64,000 nucleotides of DNA from Blastococcus sp. HT6-30 (lineage in GTDB: Bacteria > Actinomycetota > Actinomycetes > Mycobacteriales > Geodermatophilaceae). Shown here one piece after another: positions 38,698-48,478 of the stretch. The position numbers and the translations under genes are program-made. The stretch lies in contig NZ_CP155792.1 of the NCBI RefSeq assembly GCF_039729015.1, positions 2,624,001 to 2,688,000 of the forward strand, read 5' to 3'. The notes under the pieces are model-generated. The model made no database searches and was not told the DNA's origin. It saw nothing but the letters and a program-made list of their open reading frames with translations. Within the stretch, counting starts at the first letter, position 1; the number at the start of each line of letters is the position of its first letter.

Positions 38698-39420
38698 TCA
38701 GATGTCGGCGGTCACGTCCGGCCCGGTGGCCTGCAGCGCGTGCGCGCCGCAGGTGCAGCCCGGAGTGCGCGACGAGAGCACGAGGGAGACGGCGTGCGCC
38801 CGATCGCGGGCACCGAGCTTGCGCAGGATGGCCTTGATGTGCGACTTCACGGTGTCCTCGCTGATGAACAGGTTCCGACCGATCTGCCGGTTCGACTGCC
38901 CCTGCAGGAGCTCGTCGAGCACGTCCTGCTCGCGCCGGGTCAGCGGCACCTCGGGGGTGAACGGCTTGGCCGCGGGCACGGCCGACGGCTCGACGCGGCG
39001 GATCTGCGGGTCGACGACGACGCGGCCGGCGCGGGCGGCCAGGATCGCCCAACCGAGCAGCGTCGGCGACGTGTTGACCATCAGGTAGCCGCGGATGCCG
39101 GCGGCCAGGGCCTCGTTGACCACAGCGGGGTCCTCGGAGGTCGCCAGAGCGATGATCGCCACGCGGGGGAACCGCCGCCGCAGGTCGCGGCAGGCCGCCA
39201 GGGTCGCGGCGCGGCCGGGGCCGAGCTCCACCACGACGGCGTCGGGGCGGGCGGTCTCGGCCAGCGCGAGCGCGCGGCGCAGTTCGCCGGGGGTGCCCAC
39301 CGACTGCATGCCGGCGGTCTCGTTGATCATGCTCACCAGCCCCCGGCGCAGGACGGGCGCGTCGGCGAGGAGGAGCACGCGGGTGACTCCGCGGGCCGTG
39401 CTCGCCAAGGGTGCAGACAC
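38698..39420 (-). CDS. LuxR-type response regulator with degenerate receiver domain
   Basis: A 240-residue NarL-family protein: a receiver-like domain (about 13-140) and a C-terminal LuxR HTH (about 158-218: LTRREQDVLDELLQGQSNRQ, ISEDTVKSHIKAIL). The phosphorylated Asp is replaced by Glu (E65 in VVVELGPG), the first acidic residue is Ala (ADAP), the conserved Lys is Val (GYLMVN) and the Thr/Ser is Ala. So it is probably not phosphorylated in the usual way. The C-terminus has a CTC motif (C222, C224). The GTG at 39420 follows GGAG by six bases. No sensor kinase is adjacent. Confidence 0.85.
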   Translation of the reverse strand: MSAPLASTARGVTRVLLLADAPVLRRGLVSMINETAGMQSVGTPGELRRALALAETARPDAVVVELGPGRAATLAACRDLRRRFPRVAIIALATSEDPAVVNEALAAGIRGYLMVNTSPTLLGWAILAARAGRVVVDPQIRRVEPSAVPAAKPFTPEVPLTRREQDVLDELLQGQSNRQIGRNLFISEDTVKSHIKAILRKLGARDRAHAVSLVLSSRTPGCTCGAHALQATGPDVTADI

Positions 39421-39428
39421 AAGGAACT

Positions 39429-39479
39429 CCGTTTCACTTTCCGGGAACGTGCAATGTCCCCATCGGAAGGGTGAAACGG
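39429..39479. promoter_or_regulatory. Inverted repeat in the upstream region of the LuxR-type regulator
   Basis: CCGTTTCAC (39429-39437) and GTGAAACGG (39471-39479) form a perfect nine-base inverted repeat with 33 bases between; TTCC/GGAA extend it with mismatches. It lies 9-60 bases upstream of the regulator start in unusually AT-rich DNA for this window, so it may be an operator or an mRNA hairpin in the leader. Confidence 0.5.
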
Positions 39480-39568
39480 TTGCTTGAATGCTTCTCCGAC
39501 ATTTGCTGCGGCGATTACCCGCACTCATCGTCCGTTCCCGATGAGTCACACGGGTAACAGCACGACCA

Positions 39569-40525
39569 TCACGGCTCGGCGCGCGCACCCCTGGTCCGGC
39601 GTCGCCGCCACGCCGTCACCGGCGCCGCTCCCGCCAGGCCGACCGCGTACGGCAGGACGGCGACGGCGCCCACCGGGCTCGCCCCGTCGCCGGCCGGCAC
39701 CGCGGGAACCGCCGCGGCCGCCTCGGTGCCCTGGATGTCGGGTGAGTCCAGCAGGCCGAACCGGCTCAGCGGCCAGACGATGACCGCCGCCTTGCCGATG
39801 ACGTCGTCGACGGCGATGGTGCCCGCGTACTTGTCCCCCACGTGCGACCGCGAGTCCGCCGACGCCGATCGGTGGTCGCCCATGACCCACAGCCGCCCGT
39901 CGGGCACGGTCACCGGGCCGAACACGCGGCTCTCGATCGGGCTGTCCTCGAAGATGTAGGGCTCCTCGAGCGGTTCGCCGTCCACGGTGACGCGACCCTC
40001 GGTATCGCAGCACTGCACCGTCTGGCCCCCGGTGGCGACCACTCGCTTGACGAAGTCGTCCTCGCTCGGCGGGGCGACCCCGATCGCGCGCCCCAGCCAC
40101 AGCAGCGCCCCGGTGAACCAGTTGTCCGGCTCGTCGACCGAGATCTCCGGTGTCCAGGTGTCCGGCCCCCGGAAGACCACGATGTCGCCGGGCTCGGGCT
40201 CGCCGAACCAGTAGGGGATCTTGTTGACCAGCACCCGGTCACCGGTGCAGCCGGTACAGCCGTGCAGCGTCTGCTCCATCGACCCGGACGGGATGAAGAA
40301 GGCCTGCACGAAGAAGCTCTTGACGACCAGCGCCAGCACGAAGGCGATCAGCAGCAGGACGGGCAGCTCGCGCAGCAGGGAGCCCTTCTTCGCCTCCTCG
40401 TGGCGGCTGCGCCGGCTGTGGCGGGCGGCCGGCGGCCGGCCGGTTCCGCCGGCGGGCGTCTCGTCGGGGCCGTCCGGTTCCCACGGAACGACATCGGCGG
40501 GCCCCCCGGGCCGGTCGCTGCTCAT
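39569..40525 (-). CDS. lepB: Signal peptidase I
   Basis: LepB removes signal peptides on the outer membrane face. The 318-residue protein has a Pro-rich tail (residues 1-50), a membrane helix (54-72), the catalytic Ser82 (FIPSGSM), and the general-base Lys160 (FVKRVVATGG), then the GDHRSASADSR motif. A second hydrophobic segment is near the C-terminus (about 287-305). ATG start. It lies downstream of rplS, a common actinobacterial order. Its end is 148 bases from the LuxR-type regulator. Confidence 0.95.
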   Translation of the reverse strand: MSSDRPGGPADVVPWEPDGPDETPAGGTGRPPAARHSRRSRHEEAKKGSLLRELPVLLLIAFVLALVVKSFFVQAFFIPSGSMEQTLHGCTGCTGDRVLVNKIPYWFGEPEPGDIVVFRGPDTWTPEISVDEPDNWFTGALLWLGRAIGVAPPSEDDFVKRVVATGGQTVQCCDTEGRVTVDGEPLEEPYIFEDSPIESRVFGPVTVPDGRLWVMGDHRSASADSRSHVGDKYAGTIAVDDVIGKAAVIVWPLSRFGLLDSPDIQGTEAAAAVPAVPAGDGASPVGAVAVLPYAVGLAGAAPVTAWRRRRTRGARAEP

Positions 40526-40604
40526 CGGAGCCAGCGTACGGCGCGGGGGACCCGCCGAGATCCAGCCGGTCGGGCCGGCTGTCAGGCGTGTCCGCGTGGG
40601 GAGG

Positions 40605-40961
40605 TCAGCGCGAGACGGTTTCGCGCTTCTCCTTGATCTTGGCGGCCTTGCCGCGCAGCTCGCGGAGGTAGTACAGCTTGGCGCGGCGCACGTCACCGCG
40701 GGTGATGACCTCGATCTTCTCGACGACCGGGGTGTGCACCGGGAAGGTGCGCTCCACGCCGACGCCGAAGCTCACCTTGCGCACGGTGAAGGTCTCGCGG
40801 ATGCCACCACCCTGACGGCGGATGACGACGCCCTGGAAGACCTGGATGCGGGAGCGGTTGCCCTCGATGACGCGGACGTGCACCTTGACGGTGTCACCCG
40901 GGCGGAACGAGGGGATGTCGTCGCGCAGCGAGTCGGCGTCGAGTGCGTCCAGGGTGTTCAT
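40605..40961 (-). CDS. rplS: 50S ribosomal protein L19
   Basis: L19 sits at the 30S-50S interface. The 118 residues match the family: [36 protein letters not shown] and [17 protein letters not shown] (quoted separately). ATG start. The trmD-nudix cluster is upstream and lepB downstream. Confidence 0.98.
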   Translation of the reverse strand: MNTLDALDADSLRDDIPSFRPGDTVKVHVRVIEGNRSRIQVFQGVVIRRQGGGIRETFTVRKVSFGVGVERTFPVHTPVVEKIEVITRGDVRRAKLYYLRELRGKAAKIKEKRETVSR

Positions 40962-40999
40962 CTCGGCAGTCCTCAGTCTCAGATGGCTCGTTCTCGGTT

Positions 41000-41026
41000 C
41001 GGACAGCGGAACGCCCCGGCTGTCCG
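41000..41026 (-). terminator. Hairpin between the NUDIX gene and rplS
   Basis: CGGACAGC (41000-41007) pairs with GCTGTCCG (41019-41026). It lies in the 146-base gap upstream of rplS, about 80 bases past the NUDIX stop, so it may terminate that gene or form part of the rplS leader. No established L19 leader motif was recognised. Confidence 0.4.
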
Positions 41027-41107
41027 TTCCGGGGTGCTGCGGCTCCGGTGCGGAGCTCCCGACAGCCCGGCCGTCGGTCAGCAGCGACTCTCTACTGTGC
41101 CACATCC

Positions 41108-41623
41108 TCAGACGACGACGCGCGGGGACCCCGTCCACGGGCCGCCGGACAGCTCGGCGAGCAGGGCCGGCAGGTCGGCCGGCACGAGGTCCACGGCGCC
41201 CGCGGCGAGCTCCTCCGGTGACCACCACCGGTGCGGCTCGTCGGCCAGCAGCTCCAGCTCGGTGAGCGCCCCGGGCACCACGTCGTGGACGACGTCCCGG
41301 AGCACGAAGTAGGTCTCGCGGGTGTCGTAGACCCGGCCACCGAACGGGCCGACGTGGCGGCGCAGCCAGACCGGCCCCTCCAGCGCGGCCGGGTCGACGT
41401 GCAACCCGATCTCCTCGGCGAGCTCCCGCACGGCGGCCTCGCGCAGCGTCTCGCCGGCCTCCACACCCCCGCCGGGCGTGTACCAGAACAGCACCTCGCC
41501 GGGCGGCATGGCGGGATCGGGGAGACGGGCGCCCATCAACAGCACCCGGCCGGCAGGCTGGAGGACGATGACGCGCGCCGTCGTCCGGACGATCGCTCGC
41601 CCACCCACCCGACGCTCACTCAC
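41108..41623 (-). CDS. NUDIX hydrolase
   Basis: A 171-residue NUDIX-family hydrolase. The NUDIX box is complete, from [20 protein letters not shown] (51-70) to EIG, with the REXXEE acids present. Substrate unknown. The GTG start overlaps the trmD stop by eight bases, so it is probably part of that operon. Confidence 0.9.
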   Translation of the reverse strand: MSERRVGGRAIVRTTARVIVLQPAGRVLLMGARLPDPAMPPGEVLFWYTPGGGVEAGETLREAAVRELAEEIGLHVDPAALEGPVWLRRHVGPFGGRVYDTRETYFVLRDVVHDVVPGALTELELLADEPHRWWSPEELAAGAVDLVPADLPALLAELSGGPWTGSPRVVV

Positions 41624-42359
41624 CGGCCAGCGCCGCCCGTTCGGCGCCGGTGAGCGCGTCGTCCGGCAGCGCGGCCAGCAGGTCGGGACGGCGGTCCGCG
41701 GTGCGGCGCAGCGACTCCGCCCGCCGCCAGCGGGCGATGCCCGCGTGGTCGCCGGACAGCAGGACGTCGGGCACCTCGTGCCCCCGCCAGCTCGCCGGCC
41801 GGGTGTAGGACGGGCCCTCCAGCAGGCCGTCGGCGTGCGAGTCGAACTCGGCGGACTCCCGGTTGCCCAGCACGCCGGGGATGAGCCGGGTGACCGCCTC
41901 GGTCATCACCAGCACCGCGGACTCCCCGCCGGCGAGCACGTAGTCACCGATCGACACCTCGGAGACCGGGCCGGCGTCGGCCGCCCAGTCGGCGACCCGC
42001 TGGTCGATGCCCTCGTAGCGTCCGCAGGCGAAGACCAGCCCGGGTTCGGTGGCCCACTCCGCGGCCGTGGCGTGGGTGAAGGGCCGGCCGGCGGGGGTCG
42101 GCACGACGAGCCGGGTGCCGGGCGGGCGGACGGCGTCCAGCGCCCTCCCCCACGGCTCGGGCTTCATGACCATGCCGGGGCCGCCCCCGTAGGGCGCGTC
42201 GTCCACGGTGCGGTGCACGTCGTCGGTCCACTGCCGCAGGTCGTGCACGCCGACGCTCACCAGGCCGCGCTCGATGGCCTTGCCGAGCAGCGACTGGCGC
42301 AGCGGCGCGAGGTACTCGGGGAAGATCGTGACCACGTCGATGCGGAACGCCGGACTCAC
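41616..42359 (-). CDS. trmD: tRNA (guanosine(37)-N1)-methyltransferase
   Basis: TrmD methylates G37 of tRNAs with a Pro, Leu or Arg codon family and prevents +1 frameshifts. The 247 residues contain the trefoil-knot elements: [22 protein letters not shown] and [13 protein letters not shown]. The start is GTG ([16 protein letters not shown]) overlapping the rimM stop (GTGA). rpsP-khpA-rimM-trmD is the normal actinobacterial order. Confidence 0.96.
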   Translation of the reverse strand: MSPAFRIDVVTIFPEYLAPLRQSLLGKAIERGLVSVGVHDLRQWTDDVHRTVDDAPYGGGPGMVMKPEPWGRALDAVRPPGTRLVVPTPAGRPFTHATAAEWATEPGLVFACGRYEGIDQRVADWAADAGPVSEVSIGDYVLAGGESAVLVMTEAVTRLIPGVLGNRESAEFDSHADGLLEGPSYTRPASWRGHEVPDVLLSGDHAGIARWRRAESLRRTADRRPDLLAALPDDALTGAERAALAGE

Positions 42360-42901
42360 AGGTCGAGCAGCCCCTCGGGCGGGTCCACCACCAGGAAGCC
42401 GCCGGCGACGTCCACGGTGGGCACGATCGCCGAGACGAAGGGGATCAGCGCCTCCCCGCCCTCGGCGCGCCGCAGGACGAGCAGGTCCTGCGCCTCGTGC
42501 CGGACCGCCGCGACCTCGCCGAGGACCGACTCGTCGGGCAGCCGGGCGGTCAGTCCGACCAGCTGGTGGTCGTAGTACGAGTCGGGCTCCTCGATCTCCG
42601 GCAGGTCCGCGATCGGGACGAGCAGGAGCGTGTTGCGCAGCTCGTCCACGGCTTCGCGGACGTCGTAGACCGCGCCCGCGGCGTCGGCGAGCTGCAGCAG
42701 CAGGGTGCCGCTGTGCCACCGCTTGTCGACGACGGTCAGCGGCCCGCGCTCCGGCGGGTCGGTGGCGAGCACCGCGCCGGGGGCGAAGCGGAGGTCGGGG
42801 TCGTCGGTGCGGACCTCGACGGTGACCAGACCACGGACACCGTGGGGCCGGCCGATGCGGCCGACCACCACGGTGTCGGTGGGTTCGTTCGGTGTGCTCA
42901 A
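42356..42901 (-). CDS. rimM: 16S rRNA processing protein RimM
   Basis: RimM binds S19 and helps mature the 30S head. The 181-residue protein has [19 protein letters not shown] and a PRC-barrel ([11 protein letters not shown]). The start is probably TTG at 42901; I see no ATG or GTG at the right place, and the ribosome site (GAGC) is weak, so the N-terminus is the least certain part. Confidence 0.9.
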   Translation of the reverse strand: MSTPNEPTDTVVVGRIGRPHGVRGLVTVEVRTDDPDLRFAPGAVLATDPPERGPLTVVDKRWHSGTLLLQLADAAGAVYDVREAVDELRNTLLLVPIADLPEIEEPDSYYDHQLVGLTARLPDESVLGEVAAVRHEAQDLLVLRRAEGGEALIPFVSAIVPTVDVAGGFLVVDPPEGLLDL

Positions 42902-42912
42902 AGAGCTCGTGC

Positions 42913-43149
42913 TCAGCGCCCGTCGGTGTCGACGACGTCGACCCGCAGGCCCCGTCCGCCGACCCCGGTCATGACCTGGCGCAGCGCCTTGGCCGTGCGC
43001 CCGCCCCGGCCGATGACCTTGCCGAGGTCGTCGGGGTGGACCCGGATCTCGAGGGTCTTGCCGCGACGGTTGGTGAGCAGGTCGACGGTGACGTCGTCGG
43101 GGTTGTCGACGATGCCCTTGACCAGGTGCTCGAGCGCTTCTTCGAGCAC
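42913..43149 (-). CDS. khpA: KH-domain RNA-binding protein KhpA
   Basis: A 78-residue protein with one KH domain (GxxG is GRGG in [16 protein letters not shown]). KhpA proteins bind RNA and influence cell division or translation in Gram-positives. GTG start, three bases after the rpsP stop. Its place between rpsP and rimM is conserved. Confidence 0.92.
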   Translation of the reverse strand: MLEEALEHLVKGIVDNPDDVTVDLLTNRRGKTLEIRVHPDDLGKVIGRGGRTAKALRQVMTGVGGRGLRVDVVDTDGR

Positions 43150-43152
43150 GAC

Positions 43153-43602
43153 TTACTCGGCCGGCGTCTCGGCCGGAGCAGCGTCGGCCGCGGGGGCCTC
43201 GGCGGCGTCGGCCTTGGGAGCGGCCTTCTTCTTCGGGGTGGTGGCGCCGGCGGCCGGCTCGTCCATGCCCGAGCGGACAGCGGCCTCGTAGAGAGCCTTC
43301 TTGTCCGGCTTGGGCTCGGCGACCTTCATGGGGGCCGGGGCCGGCTCGCCCTTGAACTTCTGCCAGTCGCCGGTGACCCGGAAGATGGCGGCGACGGCCT
43401 CGGTCGGCTGCGCGCCGACGCCCAGCCAGTACTGCGCGCGCTCGCTGTCGACCTCGATGAAGGAGGGGTCCTCCTTCGGGTGGTACTTGCCGATCGTCTC
43501 GATCGAGCGCCCGTCGCGCTTCGTGCGGGCGTCGGCGACGACGATGCGGTAGTACGGCGCGCGCATCTTGCCCAGGCGCATGAGCTTGATCTTGGTGGCC
43601 AC
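43153..43602 (-). CDS. rpsP: 30S ribosomal protein S16
   Basis: S16 stabilises the 16S 5' domain. The first 85 residues are the conserved protein ([47 protein letters not shown]). The remaining 60 residues are an Ala/Lys/Pro/Glu-rich tail, common in actinobacteria, making it 149 residues. ATG start. First gene of the rpsP-khpA-rimM-trmD set; a 215-base spacer to proS probably carries its promoter. Confidence 0.97.
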   Translation of the reverse strand: MATKIKLMRLGKMRAPYYRIVVADARTKRDGRSIETIGKYHPKEDPSFIEVDSERAQYWLGVGAQPTEAVAAIFRVTGDWQKFKGEPAPAPMKVAEPKPDKKALYEAAVRSGMDEPAAGATTPKKKAAPKADAAEAPAADAAPAETPAE

Positions 43603-43798
43603 GGTGGGTGGTGTTCTCCTCGAACGCGTTTCGGTGCTCGCCGGAACGACGTGTGGGGTTACGCCGGGGCGGAGCCAGGGACACGGGCGGGAACGGTGAG
43701 AGGGCCGCTACCGCCGTGTTCGACCGTTCATTGTGCCAGAAGGTGCGCCGGCGCCGCCCAGCCCCGTCCGGAGGCTCGCGCCGAGCGTGCGAGGCGGC
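43603..43798 (-). promoter_or_regulatory. Upstream region of the rpsP operon
   Basis: This spacer between proS and rpsP has no gene. On the minus strand, CACAAT near 43733-43738 resembles a -10 box about 130 bases before the rpsP start; the -35 region is not clear. The proS end of the spacer holds a copy of the recurring 3' element. Confidence 0.3.
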
Positions 43799-43817
43799 AG
43801 GAGGACGGGTCCCCCTG

Positions 43818-45566
43818 CTACTTCCCGACGGCCGCGAGGATGCAGGCTGCAGCCCCGTCGACCGGGATCTCCTCGCGCTCACCGGTCCTGCGGTCGCGCA
43901 GCTCCAGGACGCCCTCGGCCAGGCCGCGGCCGACGGTGACGATCGTCGGCATGCCGAGCAGCTCCGCGTCCTTGAACTTCACGCCCGGGGAGACCTTCGG
44001 GCGGTCGTCGTAGAGCACGGTGAGCCCGGCGGCTACCAGCTCCTGCGCCAGCGTCCCGGCGGCCTCGAAGATCCCGGGGTCCTTGCCGGTGGCGACGACG
44101 TGCACGTCGGCCGGGGCGACCTCGCGGGGCCAGACCAGGCCCAGCTCGTCGTGGGTGGACTCGGCGATCGCGGCGACCGCGCGGGAGACGCCGATCCCGT
44201 AGGAGCCCATCGTGACGGTGACCAGCTTGCCGTTCTCGTCGAGCACCTGGAGGCCGAGGGCGGCGGCGTACTTGCGGCCCAGCTGGAAGATGTGACCCAT
44301 CTCCACGCCGCGGGCGAGCTCCAGCGGCCCGGAGCCGTCGGGCGCCGGGTCGCCGGCAAGCACCTCGGCGGCCTCGATGACGCCGTCCCAGGTGAAGTCC
44401 CGGCCGGCGACGAGGTCGAACACGTGCTTGCCCGGCTGGTTGGCGCCGGTGATCCAGCGGGTTCCGGACACCACGCGCGGGTCGACCAGGTACCGGATCC
44501 CCGACTCGCTGTCCGCGCCGAGCACCTGCGGGCCGATGTAGCCCTTGACCAGTGCGGGGTGCTCGTCGAACTCGGCGAACGGCTCGACCTCGGCGGGGGC
44601 GACCTGCGCCTCCAGGCGCTTGGCGTCGACCTCGCGGTTGCCGGGGAGGCCGACGGCCAGCGGCTCGCGGGTGCCGTCGGGGTGGACCAGCGTGACGACG
44701 ACGTTCTTCAGCGTCGACGCGGCGGTGTAGCCGGCGTCGGGGAACATCTGCTGCGCGACGGCGACGAGCGTCTCGATGGTCGGCGTGTCGGGGGTGTCCT
44801 CGACGTGCGCCTCGGGCAGACCGTCGAGCGGAACCTCGTCGGGAACGACGGTGGTGACCGCCTCGACGTTGGCCGCGTAGCCGCCGGGTGAGCGGACGAA
44901 GGTGTCCTCGCCGATCGCCGTGGGGTGCAGGAACTCCTCGCTCTTCGAGCCGCCCATGGCCCCCGACATCGCCGAGACGATGGCGTACTCGAGGCCCAGC
45001 CGGTCGAAGATGCGGATGTAGGCATCGCGGTGCGCGGCGTAGCTCTTGTCCAGCCCGGCGTCGTCGACGTCGAAGGAGTAGCTGTCCTTCATCGTGAACT
45101 CGCGGCCGCGCAGCAGACCGGCGCGGGGGCGTGCCTCGTCCCGGAACTTGGTCTGGATCTGGTACAGCGACAGCGGCAGGTCCTTGTACGACGAGTACAG
45201 GTCCTTCACCAGGAGCGTGAACATCTCCTCGTGCGTGGGGCCGAGCAGGTGGTCGATGCCGCGGCGGTCCTTGAGCCGGAACAGGTTGTCGCCGTACTCG
45301 GTCCAGCGGCCGGTGGCCTCGTAGGGCTCCTTGGGCAGCAGCGAGGGGAAGTGCACCTCCTGCGCGCCCATCGCGTCCATCTCCTCGCGGACGATGCACT
45401 CGACGTTGCGGAACACGCGGAAGCCCAGCGGCAGCCAGCTGAACCCACCGGGTGCGGCCCGCCGGATGTAGCCGGCACGCACGAGCAGGCGGTGGCTCGG
45501 TACCTCGGCGTCGGCCGGGTCGTCCCGAAGGGTCCGCAGGAACAGGGAGGACATCCGCAACAGCAC
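43818..45566 (-). CDS. proS: Prolyl-tRNA synthetase
   Basis: A class II synthetase of 582 residues that charges tRNA(Pro). It has the class II motifs (motif 2 in [19 protein letters not shown], motif 3 in [16 protein letters not shown]), an INS editing domain (about 225-390) typical of the bacterial form, and an anticodon-binding domain. The start was set at GTG 45566 ([14 protein letters not shown]) because GGGAGA lies seven bases upstream. A histidine-kinase-like remnant lies upstream in the divergent gap. Confidence 0.96.
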   Translation of the reverse strand: MLLRMSSLFLRTLRDDPADAEVPSHRLLVRAGYIRRAAPGGFSWLPLGFRVFRNVECIVREEMDAMGAQEVHFPSLLPKEPYEATGRWTEYGDNLFRLKDRRGIDHLLGPTHEEMFTLLVKDLYSSYKDLPLSLYQIQTKFRDEARPRAGLLRGREFTMKDSYSFDVDDAGLDKSYAAHRDAYIRIFDRLGLEYAIVSAMSGAMGGSKSEEFLHPTAIGEDTFVRSPGGYAANVEAVTTVVPDEVPLDGLPEAHVEDTPDTPTIETLVAVAQQMFPDAGYTAASTLKNVVVTLVHPDGTREPLAVGLPGNREVDAKRLEAQVAPAEVEPFAEFDEHPALVKGYIGPQVLGADSESGIRYLVDPRVVSGTRWITGANQPGKHVFDLVAGRDFTWDGVIEAAEVLAGDPAPDGSGPLELARGVEMGHIFQLGRKYAAALGLQVLDENGKLVTVTMGSYGIGVSRAVAAIAESTHDELGLVWPREVAPADVHVVATGKDPGIFEAAGTLAQELVAAGLTVLYDDRPKVSPGVKFKDAELLGMPTIVTVGRGLAEGVLELRDRRTGEREEIPVDGAAACILAAVGK

Positions 45567-45631
45567 AGGAGAAGTCTCCCAGGCCCGGCGAGGTGATCTC
45601 ACCGCCGGGCCCGAGAGCCGTGCCGCGGGAC

Positions 45632-45712
45632 GGCGGCGGTGCACTGGTCACGGTCGCCGACGAGGGGCCGGGCCTGGACGCGACGGCGCTCGAGCCGGGG
45701 CGTCGGGCATGA
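45632..45712 (+). pseudogene. Possible remnant of a histidine-kinase ATPase domain
   Basis: A short plus-strand frame encodes [19 protein letters not shown], which resembles the G1/N-box core of HATPase_c domains (V-x-V-x-D-x-G-P-G-L-D), then stops at 45710-45712. There is no start, no ribosome site and no neighbouring kinase sequence, so if real it is a decayed fragment. Chance resemblance in high-GC DNA is possible. Confidence 0.35.
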
Positions 45713-45820
45713 GCTCGCCCGGATCGATCACCCGCAGCGGCCGCGCCGTGGCTACGATCGGCCAGGTCAGAGGCGCGTCCACGACCCCGTCGCGGGGCCG
45801 ACCCCGGAAGCGAGGCATCC

Positions 45821-47350
45821 GTGGGCCGAGACGGCAGCCGGCAGGGCGGCGCCGACCGACCGCTGCCCGCACGCCTCGACCCGCGCGCCGGCGGGCGGCC
45901 GCCTTCCCGTGCGCGTGCGGACTCCGCCGGGCCGCCACCGCTGGGCCGCCGCCGTCGCCTCGTGGTCGCGAGCCGAATCGTCGCCGGGCTCCTCTCGGTG
46001 CTGCTGCTCGCCGGCTCGGGCTGGGGCTGGTACCTCGGCCAGGTCGCCGACGCGACGGTGAACCGGACCGACGCCATCCCCGCCGACGGCAACGAGGACA
46101 GCGGGGACGTCGGCGAGGCGATGAACCTGCTGCTGGTCGGCAACGACAGCCGCAGCAACCTGACCGACGAGCAGCTGGCGGAGTTCAACGCCGGCACCGA
46201 CTCCGGGGTCAACACCGACACGATGATCCTGGCGCACGTGCCCGCCGACGGGTCCCGGGCATCGTTCGTCTCCTTCCCGCGCGACTCGTGGGTCGAGATC
46301 CCCGGCTACGGCTGGGACAAGCTCAACGCCGCGTACGCCTACGGCTACGCCGATGCCGGGAGCGCCGACCAGAGCGGGCGCCAGGCCGCCGGGGCCCGGC
46401 TGCTGGTCCGGACCATCAACCGGCTCACCGGGCTGCAGATCGACCACTACGCCGAGGTGGATCTGCTCGGCTTCTTCGAGCTCAGCTCGGTCGTGGGCGG
46501 CGTCGAGGTGAACCTGTGCACCGCGGTGGACGACCGCGAGTGGTCCGGGGCCTTCTTCCCGGCCGGACCGCAGACCATCAGCGGCGCGGACGCGCTGAGG
46601 TTCGTCCGCCAGCGGCACGGGCTGCCCGGGGGCGACTTCGACCGCATCGTCCGCCAGCAGGTCTTCATCGCCGGCGTCCTGCGCAAGATGCTCTCCGAGG
46701 ACGTGCTGCTCGATCTCGGCAAGCAGCGGGAGCTGGTCCAGGCCGCCGCGGAGTCGCTCACCGTGGACGAGGACCTGGACCTGCTCCAGCTCGCCGAGCA
46801 GATGCAGTCGGTGACCACGGGCAGCATCGAGTTCCAGACCGTGCCGAACCTCGGGGTCGATCGGGAAGGTGACAAGTCGATCGTCCGGCTCGAGGAGGAG
46901 GAGACGCTGCGCCGGTTCTTCGCGGAGCTGTCGGCCGAACCCGAGGAGCCCGCATCCGAGGACGCCGCCCCGCCGGAGACCGTCGACCCCTCGGAGGTCT
47001 CCGTGGCCGTCTTCAACGGCTCCGGGGCCAGTGGGCTGGCCGCCCAGGCGGAGACCGAGCTCGACGCCGAGGGGTTCACCGTGGTCTCCACCGGCAACGC
47101 GGACTCCTCCGACTACCTGCAGACGGTGGTCCGGCACGCCGCGGGCGACGAGACCCTCGCCGCCACGGTCGCCGCCGCCGTCCCCGGCGCCGTCACCGAG
47201 GTCGTCGACGGCGCCACGCCGGGCACCGTGCAGCTCGTCCTGGGCACGGACTTCAACGGCGTCGGGGAGGCCACCGACGTCCAGCCGCCGGCGGAAGCTG
47301 GTGCGGGCGAGGACGCCCGCACCGCCGCCGACACCGGCTGCATCAACTGA
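45821..47350 (+). CDS. LCP family cell-wall ligase (LytR-CpsA-Psr)
   Basis: LCP proteins attach wall polymers (teichoic acid or arabinogalactan-like glycans) to peptidoglycan. The 509 residues comprise a cytosolic tail (1-45), one membrane helix (about 48-68), the LCP domain (about 95-300: LLLVGNDSR, DTMILAHVPADG, FPRDSWVEIPGYG, RFVRQRHG) and a C-terminal LytR_C domain (about 385-470: VSVAVFNGSGASGLA). Conserved Asp and Arg residues of the pyrophosphate site are present. Start GTG after GGAAGCGAGG. Divergent from proS. Confidence 0.92.
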   Translation: MGRDGSRQGGADRPLPARLDPRAGGRPPSRARADSAGPPPLGRRRRLVVASRIVAGLLSVLLLAGSGWGWYLGQVADATVNRTDAIPADGNEDSGDVGEAMNLLLVGNDSRSNLTDEQLAEFNAGTDSGVNTDTMILAHVPADGSRASFVSFPRDSWVEIPGYGWDKLNAAYAYGYADAGSADQSGRQAAGARLLVRTINRLTGLQIDHYAEVDLLGFFELSSVVGGVEVNLCTAVDDREWSGAFFPAGPQTISGADALRFVRQRHGLPGGDFDRIVRQQVFIAGVLRKMLSEDVLLDLGKQRELVQAAAESLTVDEDLDLLQLAEQMQSVTTGSIEFQTVPNLGVDREGDKSIVRLEEEETLRRFFAELSAEPEEPASEDAAPPETVDPSEVSVAVFNGSGASGLAAQAETELDAEGFTVVSTGNADSSDYLQTVVRHAAGDETLAATVAAAVPGAVTEVVDGATPGTVQLVLGTDFNGVGEATDVQPPAEAGAGEDARTAADTGCIN

Positions 47351-47377
47351 CGCCTGCCGCTCTCGGCCGGCGGACGA

Positions 47378-48478
47378 TCAGCTGACGAGGCGGCCGCCGA
47401 GGATCGTTCGCTGCGGTCGCTGCAACGAGTCGAGGTCGGCGCGCGGGTCGGTCTCGTAGACCACGACGTCGGCCCTCGCCCCCTCCTCGATGCCGCGCAG
47501 CCCGAGCCACTCGCGCGCCTGCCACGAGCCCGCCGCCAGCGCCGCCTCGGCCGGGATGCCGGCGCCGCGCAGTGCGCGGATCTCGTCGGCGATGACCCCG
47601 TGGTCGATGCCGCCGCCCGCGTCGGTGCCGGCGAACACCGGAACGCCCGCCTCGTAGGCGGCCCGCACCACCGCACCGGAGTTCGCGTACAGCCGCCGCA
47701 TCGTGCTGGCGTAGCTGGGGAACTTCTTCTCCCCCGCCGCCGCGAACCCGGGGAAGTTCTCCACGTTCACCAGCGTCGGGACGACGGCGGTGCCGCGCCG
47801 GGCCATCTCGCCGATGAGCTCCTCGGTCAGCCCGGTGCCGTGCTCGATGCAGTCGATCCCGGCCTCGATCAGCGCCGGCAGCGCATCGGTGCCGAAGGTG
47901 TGCGCGGTGACCCGGGCGCCCTCCTCGTGCGCGGCCATGATCGCCGCGGCGAGGACGTCGGCCGGCCACTCCGGCGCCAGGTCGCCGACGGACCGGTCGA
48001 TCCAGTCGCCGACCAGCTTCACCCAGCCGTCGCCACGGCGGGCCTGGATACGCGTCTGCGCCACCAGGTCGTCGGGCTCGATCTCGATGCCGAGCCCGGG
48101 GATGTACCGGCGGGTCCGGGCGATGTGCCGCCCGGCCCGGATGATCGTCGGCAGCTCCGGGTCCCCGTCCAGCTCCCGGGTGTCCACCGGTGAGCCGCAG
48201 TCGCGCAGCGCCAGCACCCCGGCGTCCCGCTCCACGAGCGCCTGGGTGCGCGCGGCGGCGAGGTCCTCGACGTGGCCGCCGCCGCGGGCGATGCCGACGT
48301 GGCAGTGCGCGTCGACCAGGCCGGGCAGCAGCCAGCCACCCCGGCTGACCGTCTCCGCGCCCGGGACCGGCTCGAAGGTGAACCGCCCGTCGCGCACCCA
48401 GACGTCGCGGTGCTCCCCCTCGGGCAGCACCACACCGGACAGGTGCAGCGCTGCCCCCACCGATGCGGGGGCGGTCAC
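47378..48478 (-). CDS. Amidohydrolase family protein
   Basis: A 366-residue TIM-barrel hydrolase with a metal-site signature: VDAHCHVG (HxH), a possible carbamylated lysine in WVKLVGDW, His in ARVTAHTFG and IEHGTGL, and Asp in GTDAGGG. It resembles imidazolonepropionase-like amidohydrolases; substrate unknown. GTG start overlaps the ffh stop (GTGA), so it may be co-transcribed with ffh. Convergent with the LCP gene. Confidence 0.88.
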   Translation of the reverse strand: MTAPASVGAALHLSGVVLPEGEHRDVWVRDGRFTFEPVPGAETVSRGGWLLPGLVDAHCHVGIARGGGHVEDLAAARTQALVERDAGVLALRDCGSPVDTRELDGDPELPTIIRAGRHIARTRRYIPGLGIEIEPDDLVAQTRIQARRGDGWVKLVGDWIDRSVGDLAPEWPADVLAAAIMAAHEEGARVTAHTFGTDALPALIEAGIDCIEHGTGLTEELIGEMARRGTAVVPTLVNVENFPGFAAAGEKKFPSYASTMRRLYANSGAVVRAAYEAGVPVFAGTDAGGGIDHGVIADEIRALRGAGIPAEAALAAGSWQAREWLGLRGIEEGARADVVVYETDPRADLDSLQRPQRTILGGRLVS

